NCBI RefSeq assembly: GCF_004116955.1
Contig: NZ_CP026362.1
Coordinates: 1,466,501-1,530,500, forward strand
Direction of reading: 5' to 3'
DNA from: Bacillus vallismortis
GTDB taxonomy: Bacteria > Bacillota > Bacilli > Bacillales > Bacillaceae
Length of the DNA stretch: 64,000 bases
Positions within the stretch are counted from its first letter, which is position 1. Every line of letters begins with the position of its first letter. The notes beneath the pieces were generated by a model. That model ran no database searches and was not told the origin of the DNA. It saw only the letters and a list, made by a program, of their open reading frames with translations. Positions 22,073 to 31,355 of the stretch are shown here, one piece after another. A program made the position numbers and the translations under genes.

Positions 22073-23272
22073 ATGTATCATTTATATTCACATAACGACT
22101 TAGACGGAGTAGGGTGCGGAATCGTAGCAAAATTGGCATTCGCAAAAGATGTTGAGGTCCGGTATAACTCTATCAACGGCTTAAACGCTCAAGTGCAGTA
22201 CTTTTTAGAAAAAGCGAAAGAGAACAAGAGACAAGACGCATTATTCATCACTGATCTCGCCGTCAACGAAGAAAACGAAGAGAGATTAAATGAGTATGTT
22301 CATGCGGGCGGAAAAGTAAAGCTGATTGACCATCATAAAACAGCGCTTCATTTGAATGAGCATGAATGGGGATTTGTCCAAGTGGAATACGATGATGGAA
22401 GGCTCTCATCGGCCACATCGCTTTTATATGGCTATCTCGTTGAGAATGGTTTCATGAAACCGACAAATGCCTTAGATCAATTTACAGAGCTCGTCCGCCA
22501 ATATGATACATGGGAGTGGGAGCGGTATGATCAAAAACAAGCGAAGCGGCTTAATGATCTTTTCTTCCTGCTGTCAATTGATGAATTTGAACAAAAAATG
22601 ATTGAGCGTCTTTCTGCGCATGATGAATTTTTCTTTGATGATTTCGAAGAGAAACTGCTTGATTTAGAAGATGCAAAAATCGAGCGCTACCTACGCAGGA
22701 AGAAAAGGGAAATGGTGCAAACGTTTGTTCACGAACACTGTGTGGGCATCGTTCACGCAGAATCTTATCATTCTGAGCTTGGTAACAGGCTTGGAAAAGA
22801 AAATCCGCATCTTGATTACATTGCGATTTTAAGCATGGGATCAAAGCGGGTCAGCCTGCGCACCATCCATGATGACATCGATGTGTCAGAAATCGCCGGC
22901 CGATACGGAGGCGGCGGGCATGCTAAGGCGTCCGGCTGTTCCATCACCGATGAAGTATACGAATTGTTCGTTGCTGAAGCATTCCGAATCGATCCTGTCC
23001 GACCAGATGCTTTCCGTAATATCTATAATCTAAAGGGATCGGCGAACGGATCACTGTATGAAAATCGCGCACAAATGAGACTTTTTCTGTTTCCTTTAGA
23101 CAACGAGTGGAATATCCAGATTAACGGGGAAACACAGGAAGAAACATTCGCATCTTTTGAAGAAGCAGAATGGTTTATCAAAAGAAATTATGCGGCATCA
23201 CTCGTGCGTGATGAAGGATTTGTCGCATTTTTAGCGGAGCATTTGAAGCTGGCAAATCAGCATCGCCGATAA
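22073..23272 (+). CDS. nrnB: Oligoribonuclease NrnB (DHH/DHHA1 phosphoesterase)
   Basis: 399 residues from the ATG at 22073, 8 nt after AAGGGG; the adjacent ATG at 22070 would add one Met. DHH-superfamily motifs: SHNDLDGVGCG at the N-terminus, FITDLAVNEE, the DHHKT signature near residue 93, and the C-terminal DHHA1 glycine loop YGGGGHAKASG near 283. YngD of B. subtilis was described as the nanoRNase NrnB, which degrades 2-5 nt RNA oligomers in the cytoplasm. Monocistronic; it converges with yngC over a shared hairpin. Confidence 0.88.
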   Translation: MYHLYSHNDLDGVGCGIVAKLAFAKDVEVRYNSINGLNAQVQYFLEKAKENKRQDALFITDLAVNEENEERLNEYVHAGGKVKLIDHHKTALHLNEHEWGFVQVEYDDGRLSSATSLLYGYLVENGFMKPTNALDQFTELVRQYDTWEWERYDQKQAKRLNDLFFLLSIDEFEQKMIERLSAHDEFFFDDFEEKLLDLEDAKIERYLRRKKREMVQTFVHEHCVGIVHAESYHSELGNRLGKENPHLDYIAILSMGSKRVSLRTIHDDIDVSEIAGRYGGGGHAKASGCSITDEVYELFVAEAFRIDPVRPDAFRNIYNLKGSANGSLYENRAQMRLFLFPLDNEWNIQINGETQEETFASFEEAEWFIKRNYAASLVRDEGFVAFLAEHLKLANQHRR

Positions 23273-23310
23273 AAAAATATGCATAGGGAATCAACCATCC
23301 CTATGCATAT
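23273..23310 (-). terminator. Terminator of the yngA-yngB-yngC unit
   Basis: A perfect 13-bp inverted repeat (ATATGCATAGGGA / TCCCTATGCATAT, 8-nt loop) lies between convergent nrnB and yngC. A run of A on the + strand before it makes a U tract for minus-strand transcripts. Confidence 0.85.
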
Positions 23311-23317
23311 CAGCTAG

Positions 23318-23923
23318 CTATCGTTTAAAGATAACTGCACGTTTTTTAATCACAAAGTAAAGGGCAATCACGACAATAGCCAGTATCATAATCGGCGTTG
23401 TATAAGTGCCCGCAATGTTCTCAACGTCATCCCACTGGCTTCCGAGCTGAATGCCTAAATAAACAAACAGAATAGACCACGGAATGATCGCAAGTACAGT
23501 CAATACGACAAATTTGAGAAACGGCATTTTCGCAATGCCTGCGGGAATGGATATCGCATGTCTGACAACTGGGATAAAACGTGCCGAGAAGACAACCCCC
23601 GTGCCGTATTTTTGAAACCAGTTTTCTGACATGTCAATATGATGCTTTTTAATCAATAGGTACTTCCCGTATTTGTCCAAAAACGGTCTGCCGCCATAGC
23701 GCCCGATCCAATAAATAAAGATTTGGGCAATGGTGCCGCCGATAACACCCGCAATAATGGCGCCAATAAATCCAATCGTGCCCTCCGATACCATGTAGCC
23801 GCCATAGGCCAATACAATTTCACTCGGAATGATTTCAATCATTAAGCCAATCGCAATGCCCGCATATCCCATATTCGTCAGCCATGCTAACATTTCGCTT
23901 ATCAAACTGCCCACATTCTTCAC
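23318..23923 (-). CDS. yngC: DedA-family membrane protein YngC
   Basis: 201 residues from a GTG at 23923; a GTG nine bases inside (23914) is also possible, since the ribosome site (AGGACAGG) is weak. DedA/VTT-domain features: EIIPSEIVLAYGGY, an amphipathic re-entrant-like stretch with GRYGG, and the family signature ARFIPVVRHAISIPAG, then transmembrane segments to the C-terminus. DedA proteins act in membrane lipid (undecaprenyl phosphate or phospholipid) translocation and pH/envelope homeostasis. The exact role of YngC is not known. Clustered with yngB and yngA, both cell-envelope genes. Confidence 0.88.
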   Translation of the reverse strand: MKNVGSLISEMLAWLTNMGYAGIAIGLMIEIIPSEIVLAYGGYMVSEGTIGFIGAIIAGVIGGTIAQIFIYWIGRYGGRPFLDKYGKYLLIKKHHIDMSENWFQKYGTGVVFSARFIPVVRHAISIPAGIAKMPFLKFVVLTVLAIIPWSILFVYLGIQLGSQWDDVENIAGTYTTPIMILAIVVIALYFVIKKRAVIFKR

Positions 23924-23986
23924 AACCTGTCCTAATCTTTTTCACTATTATATGACTGATGAACGAATAAGATGGTTACATTTTTT

Positions 23987-24884
23987 TTAACGCAGCATGT
24001 CTTTCGTTTCCCGTTTGATCACATCTTCTAAATAAGCCAAAAGTTGAGATCGCATATCGGGGCGCATTAAACCGATTTCAGTGCTCGCTTTAAAACAGCC
24101 CAGCTTATCGCCAATGTCATATCGATTTCCTTCCAGCCAGCAGCCGGGCATGGATCGGCTGCTTACAGCAAACCTCACGAAGCGCATCTGTAAGCTGAAT
24201 TTCATTTCCCACGCCTCTGCCAATTGACTTCAAAACGGGGAAGATTGATGAATTCAGCACATAACGTCCCATTACGGCGATTTCGGAAGGCGCTTCATCA
24301 AGTGAAGGCTTTTCTACTACATCCTTGACCTCATACACATGCCCATGAGTTCCAGATGTATTTATAATACCATATTTGCTGACATCCTCAGGGAGAACCG
24401 ACTGGACACCGATAACTTCTGTGCCGTAAGCATTGTATACATCCATTAGTTGCCGAAGAGCTGTTTTTTCAGACACCATAATATCATCGCCTAAGAGAAC
24501 GGCAAAAGGCTCATCGCCGATAAAATGCTCCGCACCCAGCACCGCATGGCCTAATCCGAGCTGTTCTTTCTGGCGGATGTAATGAATGTTGGCCAAATCG
24601 GCAATCTGCTGCATTTCTTTAAGCGTCTCCGTCTTGCCTTTTTCCCGCAGATTGAATTCCAAATCCGCCGACCGGTCAAAATGATCTTCAATCGAGCGTT
24701 TGTTTCTCCCTGTAATAATCAGTATGTCTTCAATTCCTGATTCTACGGCCTCTTCAACAATGTATTGGATTGCTGGTTTATCGACGATCGGGAGCATTTC
24801 TTTCGGCTGCGCCTTTGTCGCCGGCAGAAATCTTGTTCCTAAACCCGCTGCGGGAATGACCGCTTTTCTCACTTTTTTTCTCAT
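23987..24884 (-). pseudogene. yngB: UTP-glucose-1-phosphate uridylyltransferase YngB, frame broken by a 4-bp duplication
   Basis: A GtaB/GalU paralogue. The N-terminal part (start ATG 24884, AVIPAAGLGTRFLPATKAQPKEMLP nucleotide-binding loop, GDDIMV, VEKPSLDEAP) runs in one frame to HARLL. It then shifts into a frame that stops at 24117 after AGRKSI. The correct C-terminus (LEGNRYDIGDKLGCFKASTE, to 23987) continues in the next frame. At the join the + strand has CCAG twice (24133-24140). Removing one copy restores 297 codons plus stop, the expected YngB length. Intact YngB makes UDP-glucose, in B. subtilis notably under anaerobic conditions. Here about 44 C-terminal residues would be lost unless this is a sequencing error. 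Confidence 0.85.
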
Positions 24885-24890
24885 TCATCT

Positions 24891-25298
24891 TCACTCCTGA
24901 TCCTGTATGTTTTTCAGCGAATCTCCAAATACCCAGATTCGGTTTCCGATAAAATTCACCATCATTCCGCCGATAGTGGCGGCGAGCTTACTCACCAAAA
25001 GCGTACAACCGCCTTTTTGAAACAAATAAAGCAGCAAAAAGGTGATCCCCGACGCGGCGATATTCATCATGAGAAAGCGCACGATCTCTTTCCCGCCGGC
25101 CTTACGTTTTACACGAAACGTCCAACTCCGGTTCCACACATAGCTGTTGATGATACCTGCAGAATAGGAGCAGATCTGCGCCGGCAGATAAGGGACATGA
25201 CAAGCGGTGAGAAGAAAGAAGACACCAAAATCTATCAGCGTATTGCCGACGCCCACGGTGCAAAAACGGCCTAATGTCTTTATTTTTTCTTTCAGCAT
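24891..25298 (-). CDS. yngA: GtrA-family membrane protein YngA
   Basis: 135 residues, four predicted transmembrane segments. GtrA family pattern: RFCTVGVGNTLIDFGVFFLL at the N-terminus and KLAATIGGMMVNFIGNRIWVF at the C-terminus. GtrA-like proteins are linked to export or flipping of lipid-linked sugars. A gene for UDP-glucose synthesis (yngB) follows 6 nt later, so a role in glucosyl transfer to wall polymers is a reasonable inference. Confidence 0.88.
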   Translation of the reverse strand: MLKEKIKTLGRFCTVGVGNTLIDFGVFFLLTACHVPYLPAQICSYSAGIINSYVWNRSWTFRVKRKAGGKEIVRFLMMNIAASGITFLLLYLFQKGGCTLLVSKLAATIGGMMVNFIGNRIWVFGDSLKNIQDQE

Positions 25299-26044
25299 AA
25301 CGGCACCCGGCTTTACCTCCCTTCACAAAAGATGCGGATGGCTGTCATATTTGTTGATATGGAGTACTCTACCGGACAGTGTTGAATAAACAATTACTAA
25401 AATATGAACAAAACATGAAAAAGCAAGCATACCGCTCAATAGTTCTTATACTCTTTTAAAAACAGATGCATTGAACGGCTGTTTTTTTGGTGCCTGCCTG
25501 TTATATAAGGGGGAGAAAATAGAAGAGTTCCGAAGGGGGGAGGGCGGAATGATAAGAAGTGTCTGACAAAGAAGAAAACAATGTTAACAACATCAGGAGA
25601 AAAAGCAGCCGGAATTCGTTTCAAGCCTTGATTCCCTATCAGCAGAGATGTCTATTACGTCAATAGCTCTAAAACAACGAAAATCAAGGGAACGGCGTCG
25701 GTAACAGCCGTCTATGTCAGCCCCATCTTATCAATGAATAAATGTATCCAGTTCCTTTGTAGAACCGAACACGAATTCCTCCAAAAGTATTCTATACACA
25801 ATATTTTTCATGATGTAGGATGTTAGATAAAGGGATATTTTGGATAAATATGCATCTCTATTCAACGGAAGTAGAGGGGGCTCATGAACAATCCTGCCAT
25901 TTTATTTTCTGGACAATGGTCGCTAGGCATGGGGGAAATTTTCTAGATTGATCATGTAGAAATAAGCGGTGCGATCTTCATGACCTGTTGTTAGCAAATT
26001 CCAAAAGAACTCCCCATTTTAAGGAAAAAGGAGGATGTGAAGTG
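25299..26044. other. Gene-poor region between yngA and xynD
   Basis: About 750 bp containing the divergent promoters of yngA and xynD and no gene I can name. Three small things are visible. A strong ribosome site (AAGGGGGGAGGG near 25533-25545) precedes only a 5-codon frame. A stop-to-stop open frame without start at 25632-25826 reads RDVYYVNSSKTTKIKGTASV and may be a gene remnant. A 20-codon ORF lies at 25884-25946. An AT-rich hairpin (AAAAACAG/CTGTTTTT) ends in Ts near 25490. Confidence 0.4.
25884..25946 (+). CDS. Possible 20-residue leader peptide before xynD
   Basis: ATG after TAGAGGGGG at 7-8 nt spacing, encoding MNNPAILFSGQWSLGMGEIF and stop, about 100 nt before xynD. The ribosome site is good, but nothing else supports expression. 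It may be chance or a short regulatory ORF. Confidence 0.2.
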   Translation: MNNPAILFSGQWSLGMGEIF

Positions 26045-27586
26045 ATGTTTAAAAAGTGTAGCGTATGCTTATGGGTTCTTGCTTTACTATTGTGCTGCTT
26101 CTCTGCGAAGTCTGCGTATGCTGCCACCAGTACTACAATTGCAAAACATATAGGGAATTCAAACCCGCTGATCGATCATCATTTGGGAGCAGATCCGGTT
26201 GCGCTGACCTATAACGGAAGAGTCTACATTTATATGTCAAGTGATGACTATGAATATAATAGCAACGGAACGATTAAAGATAATTCATTTGCCAATTTGA
26301 ATAAAGTATTCGTCATATCTTCAGCGGATATGGTGAACTGGACAGACCACGGAGCCATTCCGGTAGCAGGTGCCAATGGAGCTAATGGAGGCCGTGGAAT
26401 TGCAAAATGGGCAGGTGCGTCCTGGGCCCCGTCAATCGCAGTTAAAAAAATCAATGGCAAGGATAAATTCTTTCTCTATTTCGCAAACAGCGGCGGAGGT
26501 ATCGGCCTTCTCACCGCAGACAGCCCGATTGGTCCATGGACCGACCCAATCGGAAAAGCGCTCGTCACGCCAAGTACACCAGGAATGGCTGGTGTTGTAT
26601 GGCTTTTTGATCCGGCAGCATTTGTAGATGATGATGGCACAGGTTACCTGTATGCCGGAGGAGGCGTTCCTGGCGGTTCAAATCCAACACAGGGACAATG
26701 GGCCAATCCTAAAACGGCAAGAGTCATAAAATTGGGGCCTGATATGACGAGTGTTGAGGGAAGTGCATCTACAATTGATGCGCCTTTCATGTTTGAAGAT
26801 TCGGGATTGCACAAGTATAACGGAACATATTACTATTCCTATTGCATCAATTTCGGCGGCACACACCCGGCCGATAAACCCCCAGGTGAAATCGGCTACA
26901 TGACCAGTTCAAATCCCATGGGTCCCTTTACATATAGAGGGCACTTCCTGAAAAATCCGGGTGCATTTTTCGGAGGTGGCGGAAACAACCATCATGCTGT
27001 TTTCAAATTTAAAAATGAGTGGTATGTAGTGTACCATACTCAAACTGTCAGTTCCGCTTTGTTCGGAGCTGGCAAAGGATACCGTTCTCCCCATATTAAT
27101 AAGCTGGTGCATCATGCAGATGGCTCCATTCAAGAGGTTGCGGCAAATTATGCAGGTGTAACACAGCTTTCCAATTTGAATCCATATAACAGGGTAGAAG
27201 CTGAAACGTTTGCCTGGAACGGACGCATTTTGACCGAGGAATCATCTGCACCCGGCGGGCCGGTCAATAATCAACATGTCACAAGCATTCATAACGGAGA
27301 CTGGATTGCTGTAGGAAATGCAGATTTCGGGGCGGGCGGTGCCAAGACGTTTAAAGCACATGTAGCATCGGCTATAAGCGGGAAAATAGAAGTGCGTCTC
27401 GATAGTCCAAACGGTAAGCTTGCAGGAACCCTGAATGTACCTTCAACAGGTGGAGTGCAAACCTGGAGAGAAATAGAAACTGCGGTAAGCGGCGCAACCG
27501 GTGTGCACAACGTTTTCTTTGTATTTACCGGAACTGGTTCAGGAAATTTGTTTAATTTTGATTACTGGCAGTTTACGCAAAGGTAG
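26045..27586 (+). CDS. xynD: Secreted arabinoxylan arabinofuranohydrolase (GH43 + CBM6)
   Basis: 513 residues from ATG 26045, after AAAGGAGG at about 10 nt. A GTG sits one codon earlier, and the distal ATG at 25988 lacks a site. Signal peptide about 1-26 (cleavage after SAYA). GH43 five-blade propeller: catalytic Asp in HHLGADPVALTY, a second acidic residue in WLFDPAAFVDDDG, and the acid/base region near APFMFEDSGLHKYNG. The C-terminal CBM6 begins at NPYNRVEAETFAWNG and ends FNFDYWQF. It removes arabinose side chains from arabinoxylan outside the cell. The xylanase gene xynC follows 69 nt downstream, so co-expression is likely. Confidence 0.96.
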   Translation: MFKKCSVCLWVLALLLCCFSAKSAYAATSTTIAKHIGNSNPLIDHHLGADPVALTYNGRVYIYMSSDDYEYNSNGTIKDNSFANLNKVFVISSADMVNWTDHGAIPVAGANGANGGRGIAKWAGASWAPSIAVKKINGKDKFFLYFANSGGGIGLLTADSPIGPWTDPIGKALVTPSTPGMAGVVWLFDPAAFVDDDGTGYLYAGGGVPGGSNPTQGQWANPKTARVIKLGPDMTSVEGSASTIDAPFMFEDSGLHKYNGTYYYSYCINFGGTHPADKPPGEIGYMTSSNPMGPFTYRGHFLKNPGAFFGGGGNNHHAVFKFKNEWYVVYHTQTVSSALFGAGKGYRSPHINKLVHHADGSIQEVAANYAGVTQLSNLNPYNRVEAETFAWNGRILTEESSAPGGPVNNQHVTSIHNGDWIAVGNADFGAGGAKTFKAHVASAISGKIEVRLDSPNGKLAGTLNVPSTGGVQTWREIETAVSGATGVHNVFFVFTGTGSGNLFNFDYWQFTQR

Positions 27587-27655
27587 GAGAAAACCTTTCA
27601 TTTGCAATATAAAAAGAGACAGTACCGTAAAAACCATATAAGGGAGAGGGGAAAA

Positions 27656-28927
27656 ATGGTTTCATGCGTAAAAAAAACAATTTGTGTATTAATGGTATGT
27701 TTCACTGCGCTGTCAGTCATGTTTACCGGGCCAGGCGCTACTGAAGTTTTGGCAGCAAGTGATATAACAGTTAATGTATCTGCTGAAAAACAAGTGATTC
27801 GCGGTTTTGGAGGAATGAACCACCCAGCTTGGATTGGAGATTTGACAGCAGCTCAAAGAGAAACCGCTTTTGGAAATGGGCAAAATCAGTTAGGTTTTTC
27901 AATGTTAAGAATTCATGTGGACGAAAATAGAAATAATTGGTACAAAGAAGTAGAGACGGCAAAAAGTGCGATCAAACATGGGGCGATCGTTTTTGCTTCC
28001 CCCTGGAATCCGCCAAGCGATATGGTTGAAACCTTCAATCGTAATGGTGACACATCCGCTAAACGGCTGAGATACGATAAATACGCCGCATACGCGCAGC
28101 ATCTTAACGATTTTGTTACCTACATGAAGAATCATGGCGTGAATCTTTATGCGATTTCTGTTCAAAACGAGCCTGATTACGCACACGAATGGACATGGTG
28201 GACGCCACAAGAAATACTTCGTTTCATGAGAGAAAATGCCGGTTCTATTAACGCACGTGTCATTGCACCAGAATCATTTCAATACTTTAAAAATATATCG
28301 GACCCGATTTTGAACGATCCGCAGCCGCTTAGGAACATGGATATTCTCGGCACTCACCTGTACGGTACTCAGGTCAGTCAGTTTCCTTATCCTCTTTTCA
28401 AACAAAAAGGAGCAGGGAAAGAGCTATGGATGACAGAAGTATACTACCCGAACAGTGACAATAACTCTGCGGATCGCTGGCCCGAGGCATTAGGCGTTTC
28501 AGAGCATATTCACCATTCAATGGTAGAGGGAGATTTTCAAGCTTATGTTTGGTGGTACATCCGCAGATCATACGGTCCTATGAAAGAAGACGGTACAATC
28601 AGCAAACGCGGTTACAACATGGCTCATTTCTCGAAGTTTGTGCGTCCCGGCTATGTAAGGGTTGATGCAACGAAAAATCCTAATCCGAACGTTTACGTAT
28701 CAGCTTATAAAGGTGACAACAAGGTTGTGATTGTTGCCATTAACAAAAGCAACACAGGGGTCAACCAAAACTTTGTTTTGCAGAATGGATCTGCTTCCCG
28801 CGTATCTAGATGGATCACGAGCAGCAACAGCAATCTTCAACCTGGAACGAATCTTAATGTAACGGGCAATCATTTTTGGGCGCATCTTCCAGCTCAAAGT
28901 GTGACAACATTTGTCGTAAATCGTTAA
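27656..28927 (+). CDS. xynC: Secreted glucuronoxylanase (GH30 subfamily 8)
   Basis: 423 residues from ATG 27656 after AGGGAGAGGGG. Signal peptide to about residue 34 (LAAS). A GH30 barrel with side beta domain: RGFGGMNHPAW at the start of the barrel, acid/base Glu172 in SVQNEPDY, and nucleophile Glu261 in WMTEVYYP. The WWYIRRSYGPM segment holds the arginine that binds the 4-O-methylglucuronate branch in this subfamily. It cleaves glucuronoxylan at sites set by glucuronate decoration, complementing XynD. Confidence 0.96.
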   Translation: MVSCVKKTICVLMVCFTALSVMFTGPGATEVLAASDITVNVSAEKQVIRGFGGMNHPAWIGDLTAAQRETAFGNGQNQLGFSMLRIHVDENRNNWYKEVETAKSAIKHGAIVFASPWNPPSDMVETFNRNGDTSAKRLRYDKYAAYAQHLNDFVTYMKNHGVNLYAISVQNEPDYAHEWTWWTPQEILRFMRENAGSINARVIAPESFQYFKNISDPILNDPQPLRNMDILGTHLYGTQVSQFPYPLFKQKGAGKELWMTEVYYPNSDNNSADRWPEALGVSEHIHHSMVEGDFQAYVWWYIRRSYGPMKEDGTISKRGYNMAHFSKFVRPGYVRVDATKNPNPNVYVSAYKGDNKVVIVAINKSNTGVNQNFVLQNGSASRVSRWITSSNSNLQPGTNLNVTGNHFWAHLPAQSVTTFVVNR

Positions 28928-28960
28928 AGGCACCTAAGGCAAGCGTACCGCGTTGAAATT

Positions 28961-28995
28961 GAGCGATTTTTCCGATCGGAAAAATCGCTTTTTTG
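28961..28995 (+). terminator. Terminator after xynC
   Basis: A near loop-less perfect palindrome (AGCGATTTTTCCGA / TCGGAAAAATCGCT) ends in TTTTTT. Confidence 0.85.
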
Positions 28996-29077
28996 TCTGA
29001 AGCACGCCGCATAAAGGCTGAATGGTCAAAAGGGAAGATGACAAATGATGTGTACTGAATGATGTCGTTCGATTTCT

Positions 29078-29109
<32 letters not shown>

Positions 29110-29125
29110 TGAAATTAATAAATTC

Positions 29126-29162
<37 letters not shown>

Positions 29163-29193
29163 AGAAATGAGAATTTTACTGCTGGAGGTTTAA

Positions 29194-29457
29194 TCAAAAA
29201 AATGGCGTAGTCAATTCATCATAAACTGCTTCTAAATCTTCGAGCGTCAAATCGCCATATGCACATTTGATAACTGAGTCAGCAAATACATCGTAGTCAT
29301 AATCCGTAGAAAAACGTTGCTGCAGCTTTGTTTCGTAAGATTCGAGCTGTTCTTTTTGATGTTGAATATCTGTTTCCTTCTCTGGATAGTCCGGACCATT
29401 TATCGCATTATTTATTTTTTTGAATAGCATCATATATTGCTTCAGTGTTTCATCCAC
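29194..29457 (-). CDS. ynfE: Small protein YnfE, function unknown
   Basis: 87 residues, GTG start at 29457 about 9 nt after AAGGAGG. Soluble and acidic; predicted helical with a central heptad-like Gln/Glu/Lys-rich stretch ([17 protein letters not shown]). No signal, membrane segment or known catalytic motif. It lies downstream of eglS on the same strand, with a hairpin between them, and converges with xynC. Confidence 0.75.
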   Translation of the reverse strand: MDETLKQYMMLFKKINNAINGPDYPEKETDIQHQKEQLESYETKLQQRFSTDYDYDVFADSVIKCAYGDLTLEDLEAVYDELTTPFF

Positions 29458-29493
29458 AACCTAAACCTCCTTGTTTTCCTTTTGAGATGATGA

Positions 29494-29520
29494 AAACGGA
29501 CATCATTGCTGATGCCCGCC
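29494..29520 (-). terminator. Terminator after eglS
   Basis: On the minus strand GGGCATC and GATGTCC pair around a 6-nt loop, followed by GTTTTC. The tail is short, so some read-through into ynfE is possible. Confidence 0.6.
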
Positions 29521-29530
29521 AAAAGCTAAA

Positions 29531-31039
29531 CTATTTGGGTTCTGTTCCCCAAATCAGTTTTCCGTGATTATATAATGTGATTTTTTTCGTTGGTTTAAAC
29601 GTATTTGTTTGGAAAAAGGAATAATCCCCGCCTTGCGCATAATTGCTCCAGTCATCATTGTGAAGACGAATCTGAATCTCCCCTGTGCTTGCTCCCGGTG
29701 ACAGCGTTCCGTTTTTAAACCCTACTTGCAGATAGGTATCTGCGCCTTTCTTAGGTTTATGTAGCGCCGTAAACTTGTGGGTCACATTTTCGCATCCGAT
29801 CTGCGCGTAGTCACAGTCAAAGTTTTGGCCTTTGTTTTTCGCGTTATACCAGTAACGCACAGTGACATCTTGTAAATCAACCGCAGTGTTGCCATTATTT
29901 TTGATGTGAAGCTGCGGGCGGATTTGGTTGCCATTCACACTTCCATCCCCTGCTCTGTATTGCACAGAGAGGCTCTTTTCCTGTAACGGTTGATCTTGAA
30001 TCGGCGTTTCAGGTCTGTCCTTCACCGAATCTTTGCTGCCGAGAATATTTTCTCTTACAAATGTTCCTGAAGCGGATAAATCTGACAACGGCCAGCCGCC
30101 TGTTTTAGATGCTCCCGGCTTTAATGCTGAAGATGATTCCTGCTTATCAGAAAGATTCCAGTTGACCCAGCTGATGTACTTGCTGTCGAGATAATTCAGC
30201 CATTCCCGGGACTGGTCTAGAAATACTCCGCCATTTCCCGAAGCATCGCTTGTCCCCCATTCCGTTACAAAAATAGGCGCTCCTTTGCTGAGGGCATAGT
30301 TTGCTTTATCACGTAAAAACTGGCCGTGTGTGCCGGCATAAAAATGAAGTGCGTACATGGTATTCTGATCCGCAAGCTGATCATCGGCAGCATCATTCAC
30401 ATCCTGGCTCCATGTACCTGTTCCGACAATGATGATGTTATCGGGATCGTTTTTACGGATGACGGAAATGACTTCTTCCGCATACGGTTTAATATCACGC
30501 TTCCAGTTCACATCGCCGTTTGGTTCGTTCGCAATTTCATAAATGACGTTTGGTGTGTTTCCATAAAGGCTTGACATTTCATTAAAGAATTCTTTTGCTT
30601 TCTCTTTATTTTGATTTGGGTTGCCGTCATTTAAGATATGCCAGTCAATGATGACATATATCCCAAGCTCTTTTGCCGCTTCAACCGCTTCTTTCACTTT
30701 GTTTTTCACAGACGGATTATCGATATAGCCGCCGTCTGCCGTATACATCGCCGCTCGGAAAACCGTAATGCCCCAATCGTCCCTCAGCCATTTTAAGCTG
30801 TCTTTATTGACAAAATCGCCAAACCATTGCAATCCGTGTGAACTGATCCCCTTCAGCTGCACCGTTTTGCCGTCTTGATTGACTAGCTGCGTGCCTTTTA
30901 TGCTTAGCTGGCCATTGATTGATACTGGCGTTTTTGCCCCTGCGGCAGATGCTTTTGGAGCTGTTAAGCCGCCTGTTGCTAGTAATGTAATAAATAAACA
31001 TACAATGAAGATAGAGACTGAACGTTTCATATCAGACAT
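29531..31039 (-). CDS. eglS: Secreted endo-1,4-beta-glucanase (GH5 + CBM3)
   Basis: 502 residues from ATG 31039, 5 nt after AAGGAGG; the ATG at 31030 is the start most often used for this family and is also possible. Signal peptide to about residue 33 (ASAAG). GH5 barrel: [21 protein letters not shown], acid/base Glu in YEIANEPNG, nucleophile Glu in [10 protein letters not shown] linker rich in Pro/Gln/Asp separates a C-terminal family 3 cellulose-binding module ([39 protein letters not shown]). It hydrolyses cellulose and beta-glucans outside the cell. Also called bglC. Confidence 0.96.
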   Translation of the reverse strand: MSDMKRSVSIFIVCLFITLLATGGLTAPKASAAGAKTPVSINGQLSIKGTQLVNQDGKTVQLKGISSHGLQWFGDFVNKDSLKWLRDDWGITVFRAAMYTADGGYIDNPSVKNKVKEAVEAAKELGIYVIIDWHILNDGNPNQNKEKAKEFFNEMSSLYGNTPNVIYEIANEPNGDVNWKRDIKPYAEEVISVIRKNDPDNIIIVGTGTWSQDVNDAADDQLADQNTMYALHFYAGTHGQFLRDKANYALSKGAPIFVTEWGTSDASGNGGVFLDQSREWLNYLDSKYISWVNWNLSDKQESSSALKPGASKTGGWPLSDLSASGTFVRENILGSKDSVKDRPETPIQDQPLQEKSLSVQYRAGDGSVNGNQIRPQLHIKNNGNTAVDLQDVTVRYWYNAKNKGQNFDCDYAQIGCENVTHKFTALHKPKKGADTYLQVGFKNGTLSPGASTGEIQIRLHNDDWSNYAQGGDYSFFQTNTFKPTKKITLYNHGKLIWGTEPK

Positions 31040-31355
31040 TTTTTCCTCCTTCAATCGTTATGTAAAAACAATGCCTAGTATCTTACCGCTCTCCTCCCTT
31101 CGCTTTTGTACCACGGACTCATTGTAAAAAGCTTTCTCATGTTTGTCTATCAACCTAATTTCTTGTTTTTAGCCAGCTTAAAAGCCTGTCTATTTGCTCT
31201 TTTCGAGTTATGTCAGATACTGCTGACACATGAGGGAACAAAGATAAAAGCATATAATCAGGACTTTACACATGATTATTTTATCAAATCAAAATATTCC
31301 GCTTCTTTCAGGCAAATAAAAAGCTGCATTCATTGAAGTGAATGCAGCTTTGTTT
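31040..31355. other. Intergenic region with eglS promoter and an exact palindrome
   Basis: Contains the eglS upstream region and the alsT terminator. A perfect interrupted palindrome TGTCAG-ATACTG-CTGACA lies at 31211-31228, about 175-190 bp upstream of the eglS start. It resembles an operator, but I cannot name its regulator. Confidence 0.4.
31315..31350 (-). terminator. Terminator after alsT
   Basis: A 12-bp perfect stem (AAGCTGCATTCA / TGAATGCAGCTT) with T-rich tails on both strands. It lies 6 nt past the alsT stop. Confidence 0.85.
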
